A stretch of DNA of 40,199 nt from Acidobacteriota bacterium (GTDB lineage: Bacteria; Acidobacteriota; Terriglobia; Bryobacterales; Bryobacteraceae), in assembly GCA_018268835.1 (NCBI GenBank), contig JAFDVU010000047.1, positions 1-40,199 of the forward strand. Direction: 5' to 3'. The first letter of the stretch is position 1, and each line of letters begins with the position of its first letter. Under the pieces are notes generated by a model, which ran no database searches, was not told where the DNA came from, and was given only the letters and a program-made list of their open reading frames with translations. Position numbers and translations under genes: made by a program. This document shows, piece by piece, positions 9,509-18,036 of the stretch.

Positions 9509-10597
9509 ATGAAGGAAGTGCGCATCCTCGCCATCGAGTCCTCCTGCGATGAAACCGCCGCCGCCGTGGTGGAGAACGGACAGACGATTCTTTCCAGCGT
9601 CGTCGCCAGCCAGATCACCACTCACGGCAAGTACGGCGGCGTCGTCCCGGAACTGGCTTCGCGCGAGCACCTGCGAGCCATTTCGCCGGTAGTCCGCGAG
9701 GCTTTGCAGCGCGCGAACACGCGGCTCGAAGACCTCTCCGCGATCGCCGCGACCGTCGGACCCGGGCTGGTCGGTTCGCTGCTCGTCGGCCTCACCTACG
9801 CCAAGAGCCTGAGCTTCGCCTCCGGCGTGCCGCTGATCGCGGTGAACCATATTGAAGGCCACATCCACGCGGTTATCCTGGAAGCGCGCCGCGACGGCAC
9901 TCCCGTGGAATTGCCCGCGCTCGCGCTGGTGGTTTCCGGCGGCCACACGCACCTCTTCGAAGTGCGCGAAGGCTGCCGGTACCGCCTGCTCGGCCGCACC
10001 CGCGACGATGCCGCCGGCGAAGCCTTCGACAAGGTCGCCAAACTCCTCGGCTTCGGCTATCCCGGCGGTCCGGTGATCGACCGCCTCGCGCCCTACGGAG
10101 ATCCGCGCGCCGTCAAATTCACCTTCGCCAAAATGAAGGGCAACGCGCTCGATTTCAGCTTCAGCGGAATGAAGACTGCCGTCCTGCGCTGGGTGGAATC
10201 CCGCGACCTGGATGCCGAGATCGCGGCGCGCCGCGCGCTGCAGCGCGAAAGCCGGTCGCCGTCGGTGGAGCAGTGGCTCGCGCTCACCCCGAAAGACACG
10301 CTGGACCTGCTGGCGTCCTTTCAGCACGCCGTGATTCACGAACTGCTCACCCGCGCCGCCGCGTGCGCCGACACCATCGACGCGCGCAGCCTGATCGTGT
10401 CCGGCGGAGTCGCCTGCAATACCGGACTCCGCGAGCGAGCCCGCGCCCTGGGGCTTCCGTATCCGGTCTATTTCCCGACACCTGGCCTCTCCACCGACAA
10501 CGCCGCCATGATCGGAGCCGCCGCCTTCCCCAAGCTCGAGCGCAAGGAGTTCGCGGCCTTCGACATAGCCGCCCAGGCCAACCTCGCCCTGGCGTAG
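9509..10597 (+). CDS. tsaD: tRNA N6-adenosine threonylcarbamoyltransferase TsaD
   Basis: This 362-residue protein is of usual length for TsaD (Kae1/Gcp, ASKHA fold), which transfers the threonylcarbamoyl group from TC-AMP to A37 of ANN-decoding tRNAs together with TsaB and TsaE. Visible motifs are the N-terminal [16 protein letters not shown], the metal site HIEGHIHA (114-121, His114 and His118), [10 protein letters not shown] (141-150), [22 protein letters not shown], and the C-terminal [15 protein letters not shown] with the conserved Asp. TsaB and TsaE are not in the window. The start is ATG at 9509. The upstream GAAGG-like signal is weak because the gene lies one base after the preceding stop. 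It converges on the M20 peptidase. Confidence 0.97.
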   Translation: MKEVRILAIESSCDETAAAVVENGQTILSSVVASQITTHGKYGGVVPELASREHLRAISPVVREALQRANTRLEDLSAIAATVGPGLVGSLLVGLTYAKSLSFASGVPLIAVNHIEGHIHAVILEARRDGTPVELPALALVVSGGHTHLFEVREGCRYRLLGRTRDDAAGEAFDKVAKLLGFGYPGGPVIDRLAPYGDPRAVKFTFAKMKGNALDFSFSGMKTAVLRWVESRDLDAEIAARRALQRESRSPSVEQWLALTPKDTLDLLASFQHAVIHELLTRAAACADTIDARSLIVSGGVACNTGLRERARALGLPYPVYFPTPGLSTDNAAMIGAAAFPKLERKEFAAFDIAAQANLALA

Positions 10598-10600
10598 CGC

Positions 10601-11740
10601 CTACACCGCCGCGATCAGTTTTCCGATCAGCGCCGTGCGGTCCGCCATCCGCCCGACGAGAATACTCTCGTTCACCGCGTGCGCGCCCTCGCCCACCGCG
10701 CCCAACCCGTCCAGCGTCGGCACTCCCAGCGCCGCCGTGAAGTTGCCGTCGCTCCCGCCGCCCGTCAGCGATTCCTCCACCTCGACCGCGAGTTCGCGCC
10801 CCAGTTTCCGCGCCAGCCGGAACAGCCGCGCGATCCCCGCGCTCCGTTCCATCGGCGGACGATTCAGCCCGCCGGCCACCTCGATCGTGCACCGCTTATC
10901 GAACGGCTTCAGCCCGCGGAACCGCCTCTCCAGTCCCGGCACGTCGCGCAGTTTCAACACCCGGATATCGATCTCCGCGCTCGCCTCCGCGGCCACCACG
11001 TTGCTGCGCGTGCCGCCGCGCACCACCCCCGGATTCACCGTGATCCCCTTGTCGAGCCGCGTGAACGAGGCCACGTGATCGAGTTGCCGCGCCAGTTCCA
11101 GCACGGCGCTCGCGCCCGCCTCGAAGTCCACACCCGCGTGCGACGCGCGCCCCTTCACTGTTACGGTGAAATCGCCCACGCCCTTGCGCGCGGTCTTCAG
11201 CTTGCCCGCAAGCCCGGTCCCCGGCTCCAGCACCAGCACGGCCTTCGATTCTTTCGCGTAACGCTCGGTCACCGGACGCGACGCTTCGCTGCCCACCTCT
11301 TCATCGGGATTGAGCAGCAGCACCACCTTGGAGGCCACCGGCACATCCAGTTCGCGCAACCCCTCAACCGCCGTGAGGAAGAACGCGATGCCCGCTTTCA
11401 TATCCAGCACTCCGGGCCCCCAGAGCCTGCCCTCCGCCTTGCGGAACGGCATCGTGCGCAGCGTGCCCAGCGGCCACACCGTGTCCGAATGGCCGAGCGC
11501 GAGAATCTGTCCGCTCTTGCGCCTTCCCGGGAGCGTCATCTCGCACACCAGGATGCGGCCGAAATGTCCGCCGGGCAGGCGCTTGATTTTGGCGCACCCC
11601 GCGGCGGTATCGGCCACCAGGTCCACGAAGCGGTTCACCGCCGCCGCGTCGTCGCTCGGCGATTCGCATTCCACGAATCGGCGGATCATGGCGGTCAACG
11701 CCGCTTCGCGCGCACGCGCAAAAGAGAGCAGGGAGTCCAC
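10601..11740 (-). CDS. M20 family metallopeptidase (carboxypeptidase G2-like)
   Basis: This 379-residue enzyme has the di-zinc M20 core: ALGHSDTVWP (81-90, His84 and Asp86), GPGVLDMKAGIAF (108-120, bridging Asp113) and LLNPDEEVGS (142-151, general base Glu147 with Glu148). The dimerisation domain lies at about 185-290, and a late His occurs in GEGAHAVNESI. This pattern fits glutamate carboxypeptidase/ArgE-DapE-type hydrolases that remove C-terminal residues or acyl groups. The exact substrate cannot be told. No signal peptide is visible, so it is probably cytosolic. It lies 13 bp downstream of the CPFCG protein on the same strand and may share its transcript. Confidence 0.9.
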   Translation of the reverse strand: MDSLLSFARAREAALTAMIRRFVECESPSDDAAAVNRFVDLVADTAAGCAKIKRLPGGHFGRILVCEMTLPGRRKSGQILALGHSDTVWPLGTLRTMPFRKAEGRLWGPGVLDMKAGIAFFLTAVEGLRELDVPVASKVVLLLNPDEEVGSEASRPVTERYAKESKAVLVLEPGTGLAGKLKTARKGVGDFTVTVKGRASHAGVDFEAGASAVLELARQLDHVASFTRLDKGITVNPGVVRGGTRSNVVAAEASAEIDIRVLKLRDVPGLERRFRGLKPFDKRCTIEVAGGLNRPPMERSAGIARLFRLARKLGRELAVEVEESLTGGGSDGNFTAALGVPTLDGLGAVGEGAHAVNESILVGRMADRTALIGKLIAAV

Positions 11741-11753
11741 GGTAGAAGGTCCG

Positions 11754-11972
11754 TTACTTTTTCTTTTCCAGATTCCACAACTCGCGCGAAAGCGCGCGGC
11801 CGCAGAACGGGCAATAGTTGACTCCGGCGAACTGATGCCGCTCTTCGCCGAAAACCAGAAAGTACTCGGTATCGATCTCGGTGATGATGGTGCCGTTGGA
11901 AAGCTGGTGCGGCGCGGAGTGGCGCGCCAGGTCGCGGTCCAGCAGCCGGTCGAACTGCGCGCAGCAGGTCAT
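11754..11972 (-). CDS. 72-residue CPFCG (zinc-ribbon-like) protein
   Basis: This small protein starts MTCCAQFDRLLDRDL and ends YCPFCGRALSRELWNLEKKK. The two cysteine pairs (positions 3-4 and in CPFCG, about 54-57) could bind one zinc, although the N-terminal CC is not a standard CxxC knuckle. Between them lies a beta-rich segment (GTIITEIDTEYFLVFGEE). The ATG overlaps the ATPase stop by 4 bp, so the two are very likely translated together. This supports a physical or functional link. I do not recognise a named family. Charge and size would suit an accessory or adaptor subunit. Confidence 0.6.
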   Translation of the reverse strand: MTCCAQFDRLLDRDLARHSAPHQLSNGTIITEIDTEYFLVFGEERHQFAGVNYCPFCGRALSRELWNLEKKK

Positions 11973-12568
11973 TGGATCGTGCTCGCCCCCTCGACGCCCA
12001 TCGAGGTATCGACCACGTTGCGGTTGATGTGCCGGTCCAGGTTGATCACATACGTCTCCTGGGCCTCGATCAACGTCTGCGAGTGCGTCGCGCAGATGAT
12101 GCGGAACTTCTTCTGCTCCACCAGTTCCATCAGCATCTTCAGGATGCGCCGCTGGTTGGAGACGCTCAACGCCATCTCCGGCTCGTCCAGCAGCAGCGTG
12201 GTGCCTTCGGGCAGCTTGGGGAAGGTCTCCTTGAACATGGAGAGCATCACCTGCCCGTGGCTGGCCATCTGCAGGAACTCGATCATCTCCGGCTGGTCCT
12301 TGAACAGGTCGAGCTGCATGCGCGGGTTGTGCTGCTCGGCGTCGAACAGGTAGACCTTCCCGGGTTTGACGTCGCCCGCTTCCAGGCGGTATACGTAGCT
12401 CTCCACCTGCTCTCCCCGCAGCGCGTACATGATGGAATGCAGCAGCGTGGACTTCCCGCAGCCGTTCTCGCCCGTGAGCAGAATCAGCGGGTGCGAGAGA
12501 TCCACGATCATCGGCATGTGGAAGTTCAGGTTCGTGAAGATGGGGTGCGCGAGAATCTTCAGATACAT
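11969..12568 (-). CDS. Small COG3910-like AAA/ABC-type ATPase
   Basis: This 199-residue ATPase has a Walker A GENGCGKST (33-41), a signature-like SHGQVMLSMF (103-112, corresponding to SHGESF of COG3910 proteins), a Walker B TLLLDEPE (124-131) and the switch histidine in ICATHSQ (His162). It is a minimal SMC/ABC-like head without coiled coil, transmembrane or nuclease domain. The ATG at 12568 is chosen because homology starts just after it. The longer frame runs back through the divergent promoter. The start lies 7 bp from a perfect inverted repeat shared with the divergent chaperone operon. It is coupled to the CPFCG protein downstream. Role unknown. A link to protein quality control is inferred from neighbours only. 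Confidence 0.8.
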   Translation of the reverse strand: MYLKILAHPIFTNLNFHMPMIVDLSHPLILLTGENGCGKSTLLHSIMYALRGEQVESYVYRLEAGDVKPGKVYLFDAEQHNPRMQLDLFKDQPEMIEFLQMASHGQVMLSMFKETFPKLPEGTTLLLDEPEMALSVSNQRRILKMLMELVEQKKFRIICATHSQTLIEAQETYVINLDRHINRNVVDTSMGVEGASTIQ

Positions 12569-12574
12569 GAAATT

Positions 12575-12605
12575 CCAGGATACCAAGTGCGGGCTGGTAT
12601 CCTGG
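12575..12605. promoter_or_regulatory. Perfect 11-bp inverted repeat with 9-bp spacer in a divergent promoter
   Basis: Arms CCAGGATACCA (12575-12585) and TGGTATCCTGG (12595-12605) are exact reverse complements around a 9-base spacer. The repeat occupies most of the 55 bases between the ATPase start (12568) and the DUF2760 start (12624). Half-site centres are 20 bp apart, two helical turns, as expected for a dimeric repressor. Arm-N9-arm is also the layout of the CIRCE element bound by HrcA before many hsp70 operons, but the arm sequence is unrelated to TTAGCACTC. An RNA hairpin in the 5' leader is an alternative reading. Confidence 0.75.
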
Positions 12606-12623
12606 GTGATTGGAGCTATTGCG

Positions 12624-13160
12624 TTGAATCGTATCGTTCTGGCCTTTCGCTGTTTCTTCAATCTTCTGTTTGGCGGCGAGCTGTCGCCGTCCACCCTCAC
12701 CGCGCTGAACCTGACTCGCCGCGGCGCCGCCGCCGCGCCGGCGAAACCCGCGGCGGCTGCCGTCCAAGCGCCCGCCGTCCGCACCAGCGACGGCGCGCTG
12801 CAACTGCTCGGCATCCTGCAGCGCGATTCGCGCCTGGTGGACTTCCTGATGGAGGACATCGCCGGCTACTCCGACGACCAGGTGGGCGCCGCCGTGCGCG
12901 AACTCCACGACCAGTGCCGCGACACGCTGAAGCGCTACGTCGCACTCGAACCCGTCATCGACGGCGTCGAGGGCACCTACGCCAAGGCGCCGGGCAAGGA
13001 CCCCGCGCTCGTCAAGTTCGTCGGCAATGTCCCGGCGCAGCCTCCCGCCGGAGGCACGCTGCGGCACAAAGGATGGCGCGCCGCCAAGGTGGACCTGCCC
13101 AACCTCGGCGCCAAACAGGACGCCACCATCATCGCTCCCGCGGAAATTGAAATTGAGTAA
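12624..13160 (+). CDS. DUF2760 protein, first gene of the Hsp70 pair operon
   Basis: This 178-residue protein matches DUF2760, a family found next to paired non-canonical Hsp70 genes. It opens NRIVLAFRCFFNLLFGG, a hydrophobic/amphipathic segment, followed by an Ala/Pro-rich linker (about 34-55). A conserved domain follows with ALQLLGILQRDSRLVDFLMEDI, YSDDQVGAAVRELHDQCR and a C-terminal beta region (GTLRHKGWRAAKVDLP). The TTG at 12624 is chosen because GGAG lies 8 bases upstream and the family usually starts NRI.LAFRAFF. GTG at 12606 is possible but would lie against the inverted repeat. It overlaps the next gene by 8 bp. A role as Hsp70 partner or membrane tether is an inference. Confidence 0.8.
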   Translation: MNRIVLAFRCFFNLLFGGELSPSTLTALNLTRRGAAAAPAKPAAAAVQAPAVRTSDGALQLLGILQRDSRLVDFLMEDIAGYSDDQVGAAVRELHDQCRDTLKRYVALEPVIDGVEGTYAKAPGKDPALVKFVGNVPAQPPAGGTLRHKGWRAAKVDLPNLGAKQDATIIAPAEIEIE

Positions 13161-14991
13161 GAAGAAGCCTGAAGCTACCTACGTCATCGGTATCGACCTC
13201 GGTACCACCAACTCGGCGCTCGCCTGGGCGGAGCGGCGCGCGGATGCGGACCCGTTCGCTCCGGCGAACGTGCAACTGCTCCCCGTTCCGCAGTTGACCA
13301 ACCCCGGCGAAGTGCGCGACGAGGATCTGCTGCCCTCGTTCCTGTACCTGCCCGGCGCCAGCGATTTTCCCGCGGGCTCCACCGCGTTGCCCTGGGACGG
13401 CGAGCGCAAGTGGGTGACCGGCCGGCTGGCGCAGAAGCGCGGTGTCGAAAACGCCGGCCGCCTCGTCAGCAGCGCCAAAAGCTGGCTCTCGCACTCCGGT
13501 GTGGACCGCACCAGCGCGCTGCTGCCGTTCCGCGCCCCCGAAGGCGTGGAGAAGATCTCCCCCGTCGAAGCCAGCCGCCGCTACCTGGAGCACCTCCGCG
13601 AAGCCTGGGACGCGGCCATGCCGGACGCGCCCTTCACCGCGCAGCATGTGCTGGTCACCGTGCCCGCATCCTTTGACGCGGTGGCGCGCGAACTCACGCT
13701 CGAAGCCGCCAAACAGGCCGGCTACGGCGACATCACGCTGCTCGAAGAACCGCAGGCCGCTTTCTACGCCTGGATCGAGCGCCACCCGGACTGGCGGGAG
13801 CGCGTGCAGCTCGGCGACCTGATCCTGGTGGTGGACATCGGCGGCGGCACCACCGACTTTACGCTCATCGCGGTCACCGAACAGAACGGCGAACTCGCGC
13901 TCAACCGCGTGGCCGTCGGCGACCACATCCTGCTCGGCGGCGACAACATCGATCTCGCGCTCGCCGGGGTGGTCGCGCAGCGCCTGGCCGCACGGGGCAC
14001 CCGCATCGATTCGCGCCAGCATCAGCAGTTGTGGGCCAACTGCCGCGCCGCGAAGGAAAAACTTCTGGAGCCCGGATCGGCCGCCGCGGAGCATCCCGTC
14101 ACCATCCTCGGCAAAGGCTCGGGGCTGGTGGGCGGGACCATCAAGGCGGCTCTCGAGCGCGCCGATATCGAGCGCGTGCTCCGCGAAGGCTTCCTCCCCG
14201 AAGTCTCGAGCAGCGACATGCCGGCCGGACAGCGCCGTGTCGGCGTGCAGGAACTCGGACTGCCCTACGCCGCCGACGCCGCCATCACGCGCCACCTCGC
14301 GCGCTTCCTGCGCCAGCAGGCGGCGGGCATCGAGCACGGTAGCGTTCGCCGCGGTCCCAGCGGACTCGCCGCGCCCACGCACGTTTTATTCAACGGCGGC
14401 GTGCTCAACGCGCCGCTGGTGCGCGATCGCCTCCTGGCCACGCTCGACACCTGGCTTGCCGCCGAAGGTCTGCCGAAGGTGAAGCCTCTCGCCGGCGAGG
14501 ACCTGATGCACGCGGTCTCGCGCGGCGCCGCCTACTACGGCCTGGCGCGCGACGGCCGCGGCGTACGCATCCGCGGCGGCGTCCCGCGGACCTATTACAT
14601 CGGCGTCGAAAGCGCGATGCCGTCCATCCCCGGCTTCCCCGCGCCGCTGAAGGCGCTCGCGGTGGTCCCCTTCGGCATGGAGGAAGGGACCGAGGCGCGC
14701 ATCCCGGGCCGCGAGTTCGGCCTCGTCATCGGACAGCCCGCCGAGTTCCGCTTCTTCACCAGCGCCGGCCGCAAGAACGATCAGCCCGGCGACCTGATCG
14801 AAGACTTCGGCGACGAACTCGAAGAACTCTCCCCGATGGAGGTCGCTTTCGAAGCCGGCGAAACCAGCGAGGTCGTCCCGGTGAGTTTCGAAAGCGTCGT
14901 CACCGAAACCGGCGTGCTGCAGTTGTGGGCCGTCGCCCGCGACGGCCGCAAGTGGAAGCTCGAATTCAACGTGCGGGAGCGGGTGGCCTGA
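13153..14991 (+). CDS. Non-canonical Hsp70 family protein (first)
   Basis: This 612-residue protein of the ASKHA/Hsp70 type has the phosphate-1 motif VIGIDLGTTNSALAW, phosphate-2 motif LVVDIGGGTTDFTLI, the LVTVPASFDAVARELT and LLEEPQAAFYAW segments, and FNGGVLNAPLVRDR near the adenosine site. After the ATPase domain (about 430 residues) comes roughly 180 residues with a beta-sandwich character but no obvious helical lid or EEVD-like tail. It therefore differs from DnaK and is closer to the uncharacterised Hsp70s that occur with DUF2760. The start is TTG at 13153, overlapping the DUF2760 stop, with GGAA upstream. No DnaJ or GrpE gene is nearby. It probably acts in protein folding or remodelling, with clients unknown. 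Confidence 0.88.
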   Translation: MSKKKPEATYVIGIDLGTTNSALAWAERRADADPFAPANVQLLPVPQLTNPGEVRDEDLLPSFLYLPGASDFPAGSTALPWDGERKWVTGRLAQKRGVENAGRLVSSAKSWLSHSGVDRTSALLPFRAPEGVEKISPVEASRRYLEHLREAWDAAMPDAPFTAQHVLVTVPASFDAVARELTLEAAKQAGYGDITLLEEPQAAFYAWIERHPDWRERVQLGDLILVVDIGGGTTDFTLIAVTEQNGELALNRVAVGDHILLGGDNIDLALAGVVAQRLAARGTRIDSRQHQQLWANCRAAKEKLLEPGSAAAEHPVTILGKGSGLVGGTIKAALERADIERVLREGFLPEVSSSDMPAGQRRVGVQELGLPYAADAAITRHLARFLRQQAAGIEHGSVRRGPSGLAAPTHVLFNGGVLNAPLVRDRLLATLDTWLAAEGLPKVKPLAGEDLMHAVSRGAAYYGLARDGRGVRIRGGVPRTYYIGVESAMPSIPGFPAPLKALAVVPFGMEEGTEARIPGREFGLVIGQPAEFRFFTSAGRKNDQPGDLIEDFGDELEELSPMEVAFEAGETSEVVPVSFESVVTETGVLQLWAVARDGRKWKLEFNVRERVA

Positions 14992-15049
14992 TCGGTGCGG
15001 CACGACTCCAAAAACAGGCTGAACTAAATTGCAGGCGTGGAGTTGGACG

Positions 15050-15310
15050 TCATCGTAAGGGATCCGGAGACTCTCGGGGGCACCGCTGTATTCCGCCCGC
15101 AGGGAGAACGAATTTCTCGCGGATGACCTCCGCGCCCGCAATCGCCTCTTCGGACATCGTGCGATTCGCTTCCATCACCAACTCGACGGCCTCGGCGAGG
15201 TTCGCACGCGCTTCGTCCAGCGTCTCACCCTGTGTATTCGCGCCGGGTAATTCTTCGACGAACGCGATATAGCCTTCGGGGATCTTCATGTAAACGTCTG
15301 CCAGTTGCAT
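15050..15310 (-). CDS. Orphan HicB-like protein between the two Hsp70 genes
   Basis: This 86-residue protein has the HicB signature YMKIPEGYIAFVEELPGANTQGETLDEARANLAEAVELVME, including the ELPG..TQGET turn and following helix, plus a further helix (EEAIAGAEVIREKF). No HicA-like toxin follows. The only overlapping start (ATG at 15053) encodes nine codons. It is therefore a solitary antitoxin-type protein, possibly a regulator or a relic after toxin loss. The last 16 residues look non-homologous, which would fit loss of the toxin junction. Start is uncertain between 15310 and 15319, and neither has a clear ribosome binding site. It lies antisense within an otherwise same-strand chaperone operon and its start is about 60 bp from the second Hsp70 start. 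Confidence 0.7.
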   Translation of the reverse strand: MQLADVYMKIPEGYIAFVEELPGANTQGETLDEARANLAEAVELVMEANRTMSEEAIAGAEVIREKFVLPAGGIQRCPRESPDPLR

Positions 15311-15371
15311 CCTGGACATTGCCGCAGAGCATAGCGTATCCGGCCGCGCCTCTACTAAGCTGGAAGTATCC

Positions 15372-18029
15372 ATGAAAATCGGAATCGACCTGGGCACCAC
15401 CAACTCCGCCCTGGCCTACATCGACGAGCGCGAAGCGGACGATCGCGAATTTCCGCCGCTGCACATCTTTGAGACGCCGCAACTCGTGGCGCAGGGGCGC
15501 ATCGAGGCGCGCCGCACGCTGCCCTCCTTCCTTTTCCTTGAAGAGGGACAGCCCGTCGGCTTCCACGCGCGCGAACAGGGCGCGCTGGTGCCCACCCGCC
15601 TGGTGCACTCGGCGAAATCCTGGCTCTCCAATCCGGACGTGGACCGCACCGCCAAGATCCTGCCCTGGGATTCGCAGGAGACCGGACGCGTGCTTTCGCC
15701 CGTCGAAGTCTCCGCCCGCTTCATCGCCAAGTTCCGCGAAGAATGGGATCGCGCGAAGAACCCGCCCCTCGCCGAACAGGACATCGTCCTCACCGTGCCC
15801 GCGTCGTTCGATGAAGAGGCGCGCGAACTCACCGTAATGGCGGCTCGCGATGCCGGGCTGGAAAAACTGACGCTGCTCGAGGAACCGGCCGCCGCGTTCT
15901 ATTCCTGGATCGCGCACAACCTGGCGGCGTCGCGCAAGAAGCTGTTCGACGGGCAGACCGTGCTGGTCTGCGACGTCGGCGGCGGCACCAGCGATTTCTC
16001 GCTGATCAAGGTCTCGCGCGAGGGCGACCTGGTCAACTTCACCCGCACCGCGGTGGGACGCCACCTGCTGCTCGGCGGCGATAACCTCGATCTCACACTG
16101 GCCTGGCTGGTCGAAACCAAACTCGGCGTGCCGCTCAGCATCCGGCAGCGCAGCGGGCTGCGCCGGCAATGCTCCGCGGCCAAGGAGCGGCTGCTCAACG
16201 ATCCCAACCTCAAGGGCGTGGAGATCACTGTCCTCGGCGCCGGATCGTCGCTCATCGGCAAATCGCTGCGCACGGAGATCCTGCGCGAGGAGGCGCTGGA
16301 ACTCGCGCTCGAAGGCTTCCTGCCGTTCAGTGAACACGGCGAGAAACCCAAGGAGGAAAAGCGCAGCCTGTTCCGCGAACTCGGTCTGCCCTACGTGACC
16401 GACCCGGCGATCACGCGCCACCTCAACGAATTCCTCCAGCCTACCGGCGAAGTGCCGGACGCGATCCTGTTCAACGGCGGCTTCTTCATCCCGGAGATCC
16501 TGCGCGAGCGCGTGGCGGATGTGGTTGGCAAGTGGTACGGAAAGCGCCCCGAAATCTTCGAGAACGTGGATCTCGATCTCGCGGTGGCGCGCGGCGCCGC
16601 GTACTACAGTTACGTGCGCTCCACCGGCAGCGGCGTGCTGGTCCGCGGCGGCTTGCCGCGCACGTACTACATCGGGATCGGCGATGCGCGCGAGGGCCGC
16701 TTCCCCGCCGTGTGCCTGGTGCCGCGCGGCGCGGAAGAGGGTTCGGCGGTCGAAATCGATAACGACGCGCTGCAACTCGTCGCCAACCGGCCGGTATCGT
16801 TCCGCCTCTACAGTTCGCTCACCCGCACTGACGATCGGCTCGGGCAGGTGATCGAGTTCGACGCGGCGGATGCCGGACTGCACATCCACGCCCCGCTCAA
16901 CGCCGTGATCCGTTTCGGCAAGAAGGCCGAGGAGCGGCTCATCCCGGTGAAACTGGGCGCGCGGCTCACCGAGATCGGCACGCTCGAAAGCTGGTGCGAA
17001 TCGAAGATCAGCGACAACCGCTGGCGCCTGGAGTTCGAGCTGCGCAAGAGCGCGGCGGCGAAGCCCGCGGAGCGCAAGGCCGCGGCAGTGGTCAGCGAAG
17101 AGGCGCTGAAGGCGTCGCTCGAACTGATCGCGCAGACGTTCTCGACCGCCGGCAAATCGCCCGTCGCGCCCGAGGAACTGCCCGCGAAACTCGAGCAGAC
17201 CATGGGGCTCGGCAAGAACAGTTGGCCGCTGCCGGCGATCCGCCAGATGGCGGATGCCTTTCTCGCCGCGGCGGACGGGCGCAAGAAGAGCCCGGCGTTT
17301 GAGATGCGCTGGCTCAACCTCGCGGGCTTCTGCCTGCGCCCCGGCTTCGGCTATCCGGGCGACGATTTCCGCATCGAGCAGACGCGCCGCATTTACGCTT
17401 CGGGGCTGACTTACGGCAACCAGGTGCAGTGCGAAATCGACTGGTGGATCTTCTGGGGACGCGTGGCCGGCGGGCTCAACCGCAACCAGCAGACCGACGT
17501 CTACCAGCGCATCTCCGGTTTCCTGCTTCCGCGCGGGAAACAGAAACCGCCGCGTGTGAATTCGTCGCTGTTCCGCGAGATGTGGCGCACGGCGTCGAGC
17601 CTGGAACTGTTGCCCATCGGCGTGAAGACGGAACTGGGCGACGCGCTGATCAAGCGCATGAAGGCGGGCGATTTCAAGGAGAGCGAGTTGTGGTGCCTCT
17701 CTCGCCTGGGCGCGCGCAAGCTGTTCTACGGGCCGATCAACCTGGTGGCGCCGCCGGCCACGGTGGCGCGCTGGGTGGCCGCGGTTACCGCCCTCGCCGG
17801 CGCCGGCGATGCGCTGTCCTCGATGGCGCGCCGCACGGGCGATCCCACGCGCGACCTGCCCGAGGCCACGCGCGAGAGCGTGCGCGCCAAACTCGCGACG
17901 CTGCCACAGTCCGAACGCCTGCTCGCCGTACTCGACGGCGAGGAAGAGGACGAAGGGACCCTGGGCCGCATCTTCGGCGAGGAGTTGCCCAGCGGCCTGG
18001 TTCTGACGGTGGCGCCCGACCAGGCCTGA
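15372..18029 (+). CDS. Hsp70 family protein with C-terminal DUF3731
   Basis: This 885-residue protein has an Hsp70 ATPase domain with MKIGIDLGTTNSALAY at the N terminus, VLTVPASFDEEARELTVMAA, LLEEPAAAFYSW, VCDVGGGTSDFSLIK and FNGGFFIPEILRER. It shares the unusual HSAKSWLSNPDVDRTAKILPW block with the first Hsp70 of the locus (SSAKSWLSHSGVDRTSALLPF), so the two are paralogues. After a beta domain (to about 565) there is an extra helical region of about 300 residues (NLAGFCLRPGFGYPGDDFR, QVQCEIDWWIFWGRVAGGL), typical of DUF3731. It is much longer than DnaK. GGAAG lies 5 bases before the ATG. The orphan HicB gene splits it from the upstream operon, so it may have its own promoter in 15320-15371. 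Confidence 0.9.
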   Translation: MKIGIDLGTTNSALAYIDEREADDREFPPLHIFETPQLVAQGRIEARRTLPSFLFLEEGQPVGFHAREQGALVPTRLVHSAKSWLSNPDVDRTAKILPWDSQETGRVLSPVEVSARFIAKFREEWDRAKNPPLAEQDIVLTVPASFDEEARELTVMAARDAGLEKLTLLEEPAAAFYSWIAHNLAASRKKLFDGQTVLVCDVGGGTSDFSLIKVSREGDLVNFTRTAVGRHLLLGGDNLDLTLAWLVETKLGVPLSIRQRSGLRRQCSAAKERLLNDPNLKGVEITVLGAGSSLIGKSLRTEILREEALELALEGFLPFSEHGEKPKEEKRSLFRELGLPYVTDPAITRHLNEFLQPTGEVPDAILFNGGFFIPEILRERVADVVGKWYGKRPEIFENVDLDLAVARGAAYYSYVRSTGSGVLVRGGLPRTYYIGIGDAREGRFPAVCLVPRGAEEGSAVEIDNDALQLVANRPVSFRLYSSLTRTDDRLGQVIEFDAADAGLHIHAPLNAVIRFGKKAEERLIPVKLGARLTEIGTLESWCESKISDNRWRLEFELRKSAAAKPAERKAAAVVSEEALKASLELIAQTFSTAGKSPVAPEELPAKLEQTMGLGKNSWPLPAIRQMADAFLAAADGRKKSPAFEMRWLNLAGFCLRPGFGYPGDDFRIEQTRRIYASGLTYGNQVQCEIDWWIFWGRVAGGLNRNQQTDVYQRISGFLLPRGKQKPPRVNSSLFREMWRTASSLELLPIGVKTELGDALIKRMKAGDFKESELWCLSRLGARKLFYGPINLVAPPATVARWVAAVTALAGAGDALSSMARRTGDPTRDLPEATRESVRAKLATLPQSERLLAVLDGEEEDEGTLGRIFGEELPSGLVLTVAPDQA

Positions 18030-18036
18030 GCCGGTG

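Noticed and set aside
12575..12605. Calling the inverted repeat a CIRCE element
   Set aside because: Only the N9 spacer geometry matches. The arms share no meaningful identity with TTAGCACTC and no hrcA gene is nearby.
15023..15053. A HicA start overlapping the orphan HicB stop (ATGA at 15050-15053)
   Set aside because: The frame encodes only nine codons before a stop and has no HicA similarity.
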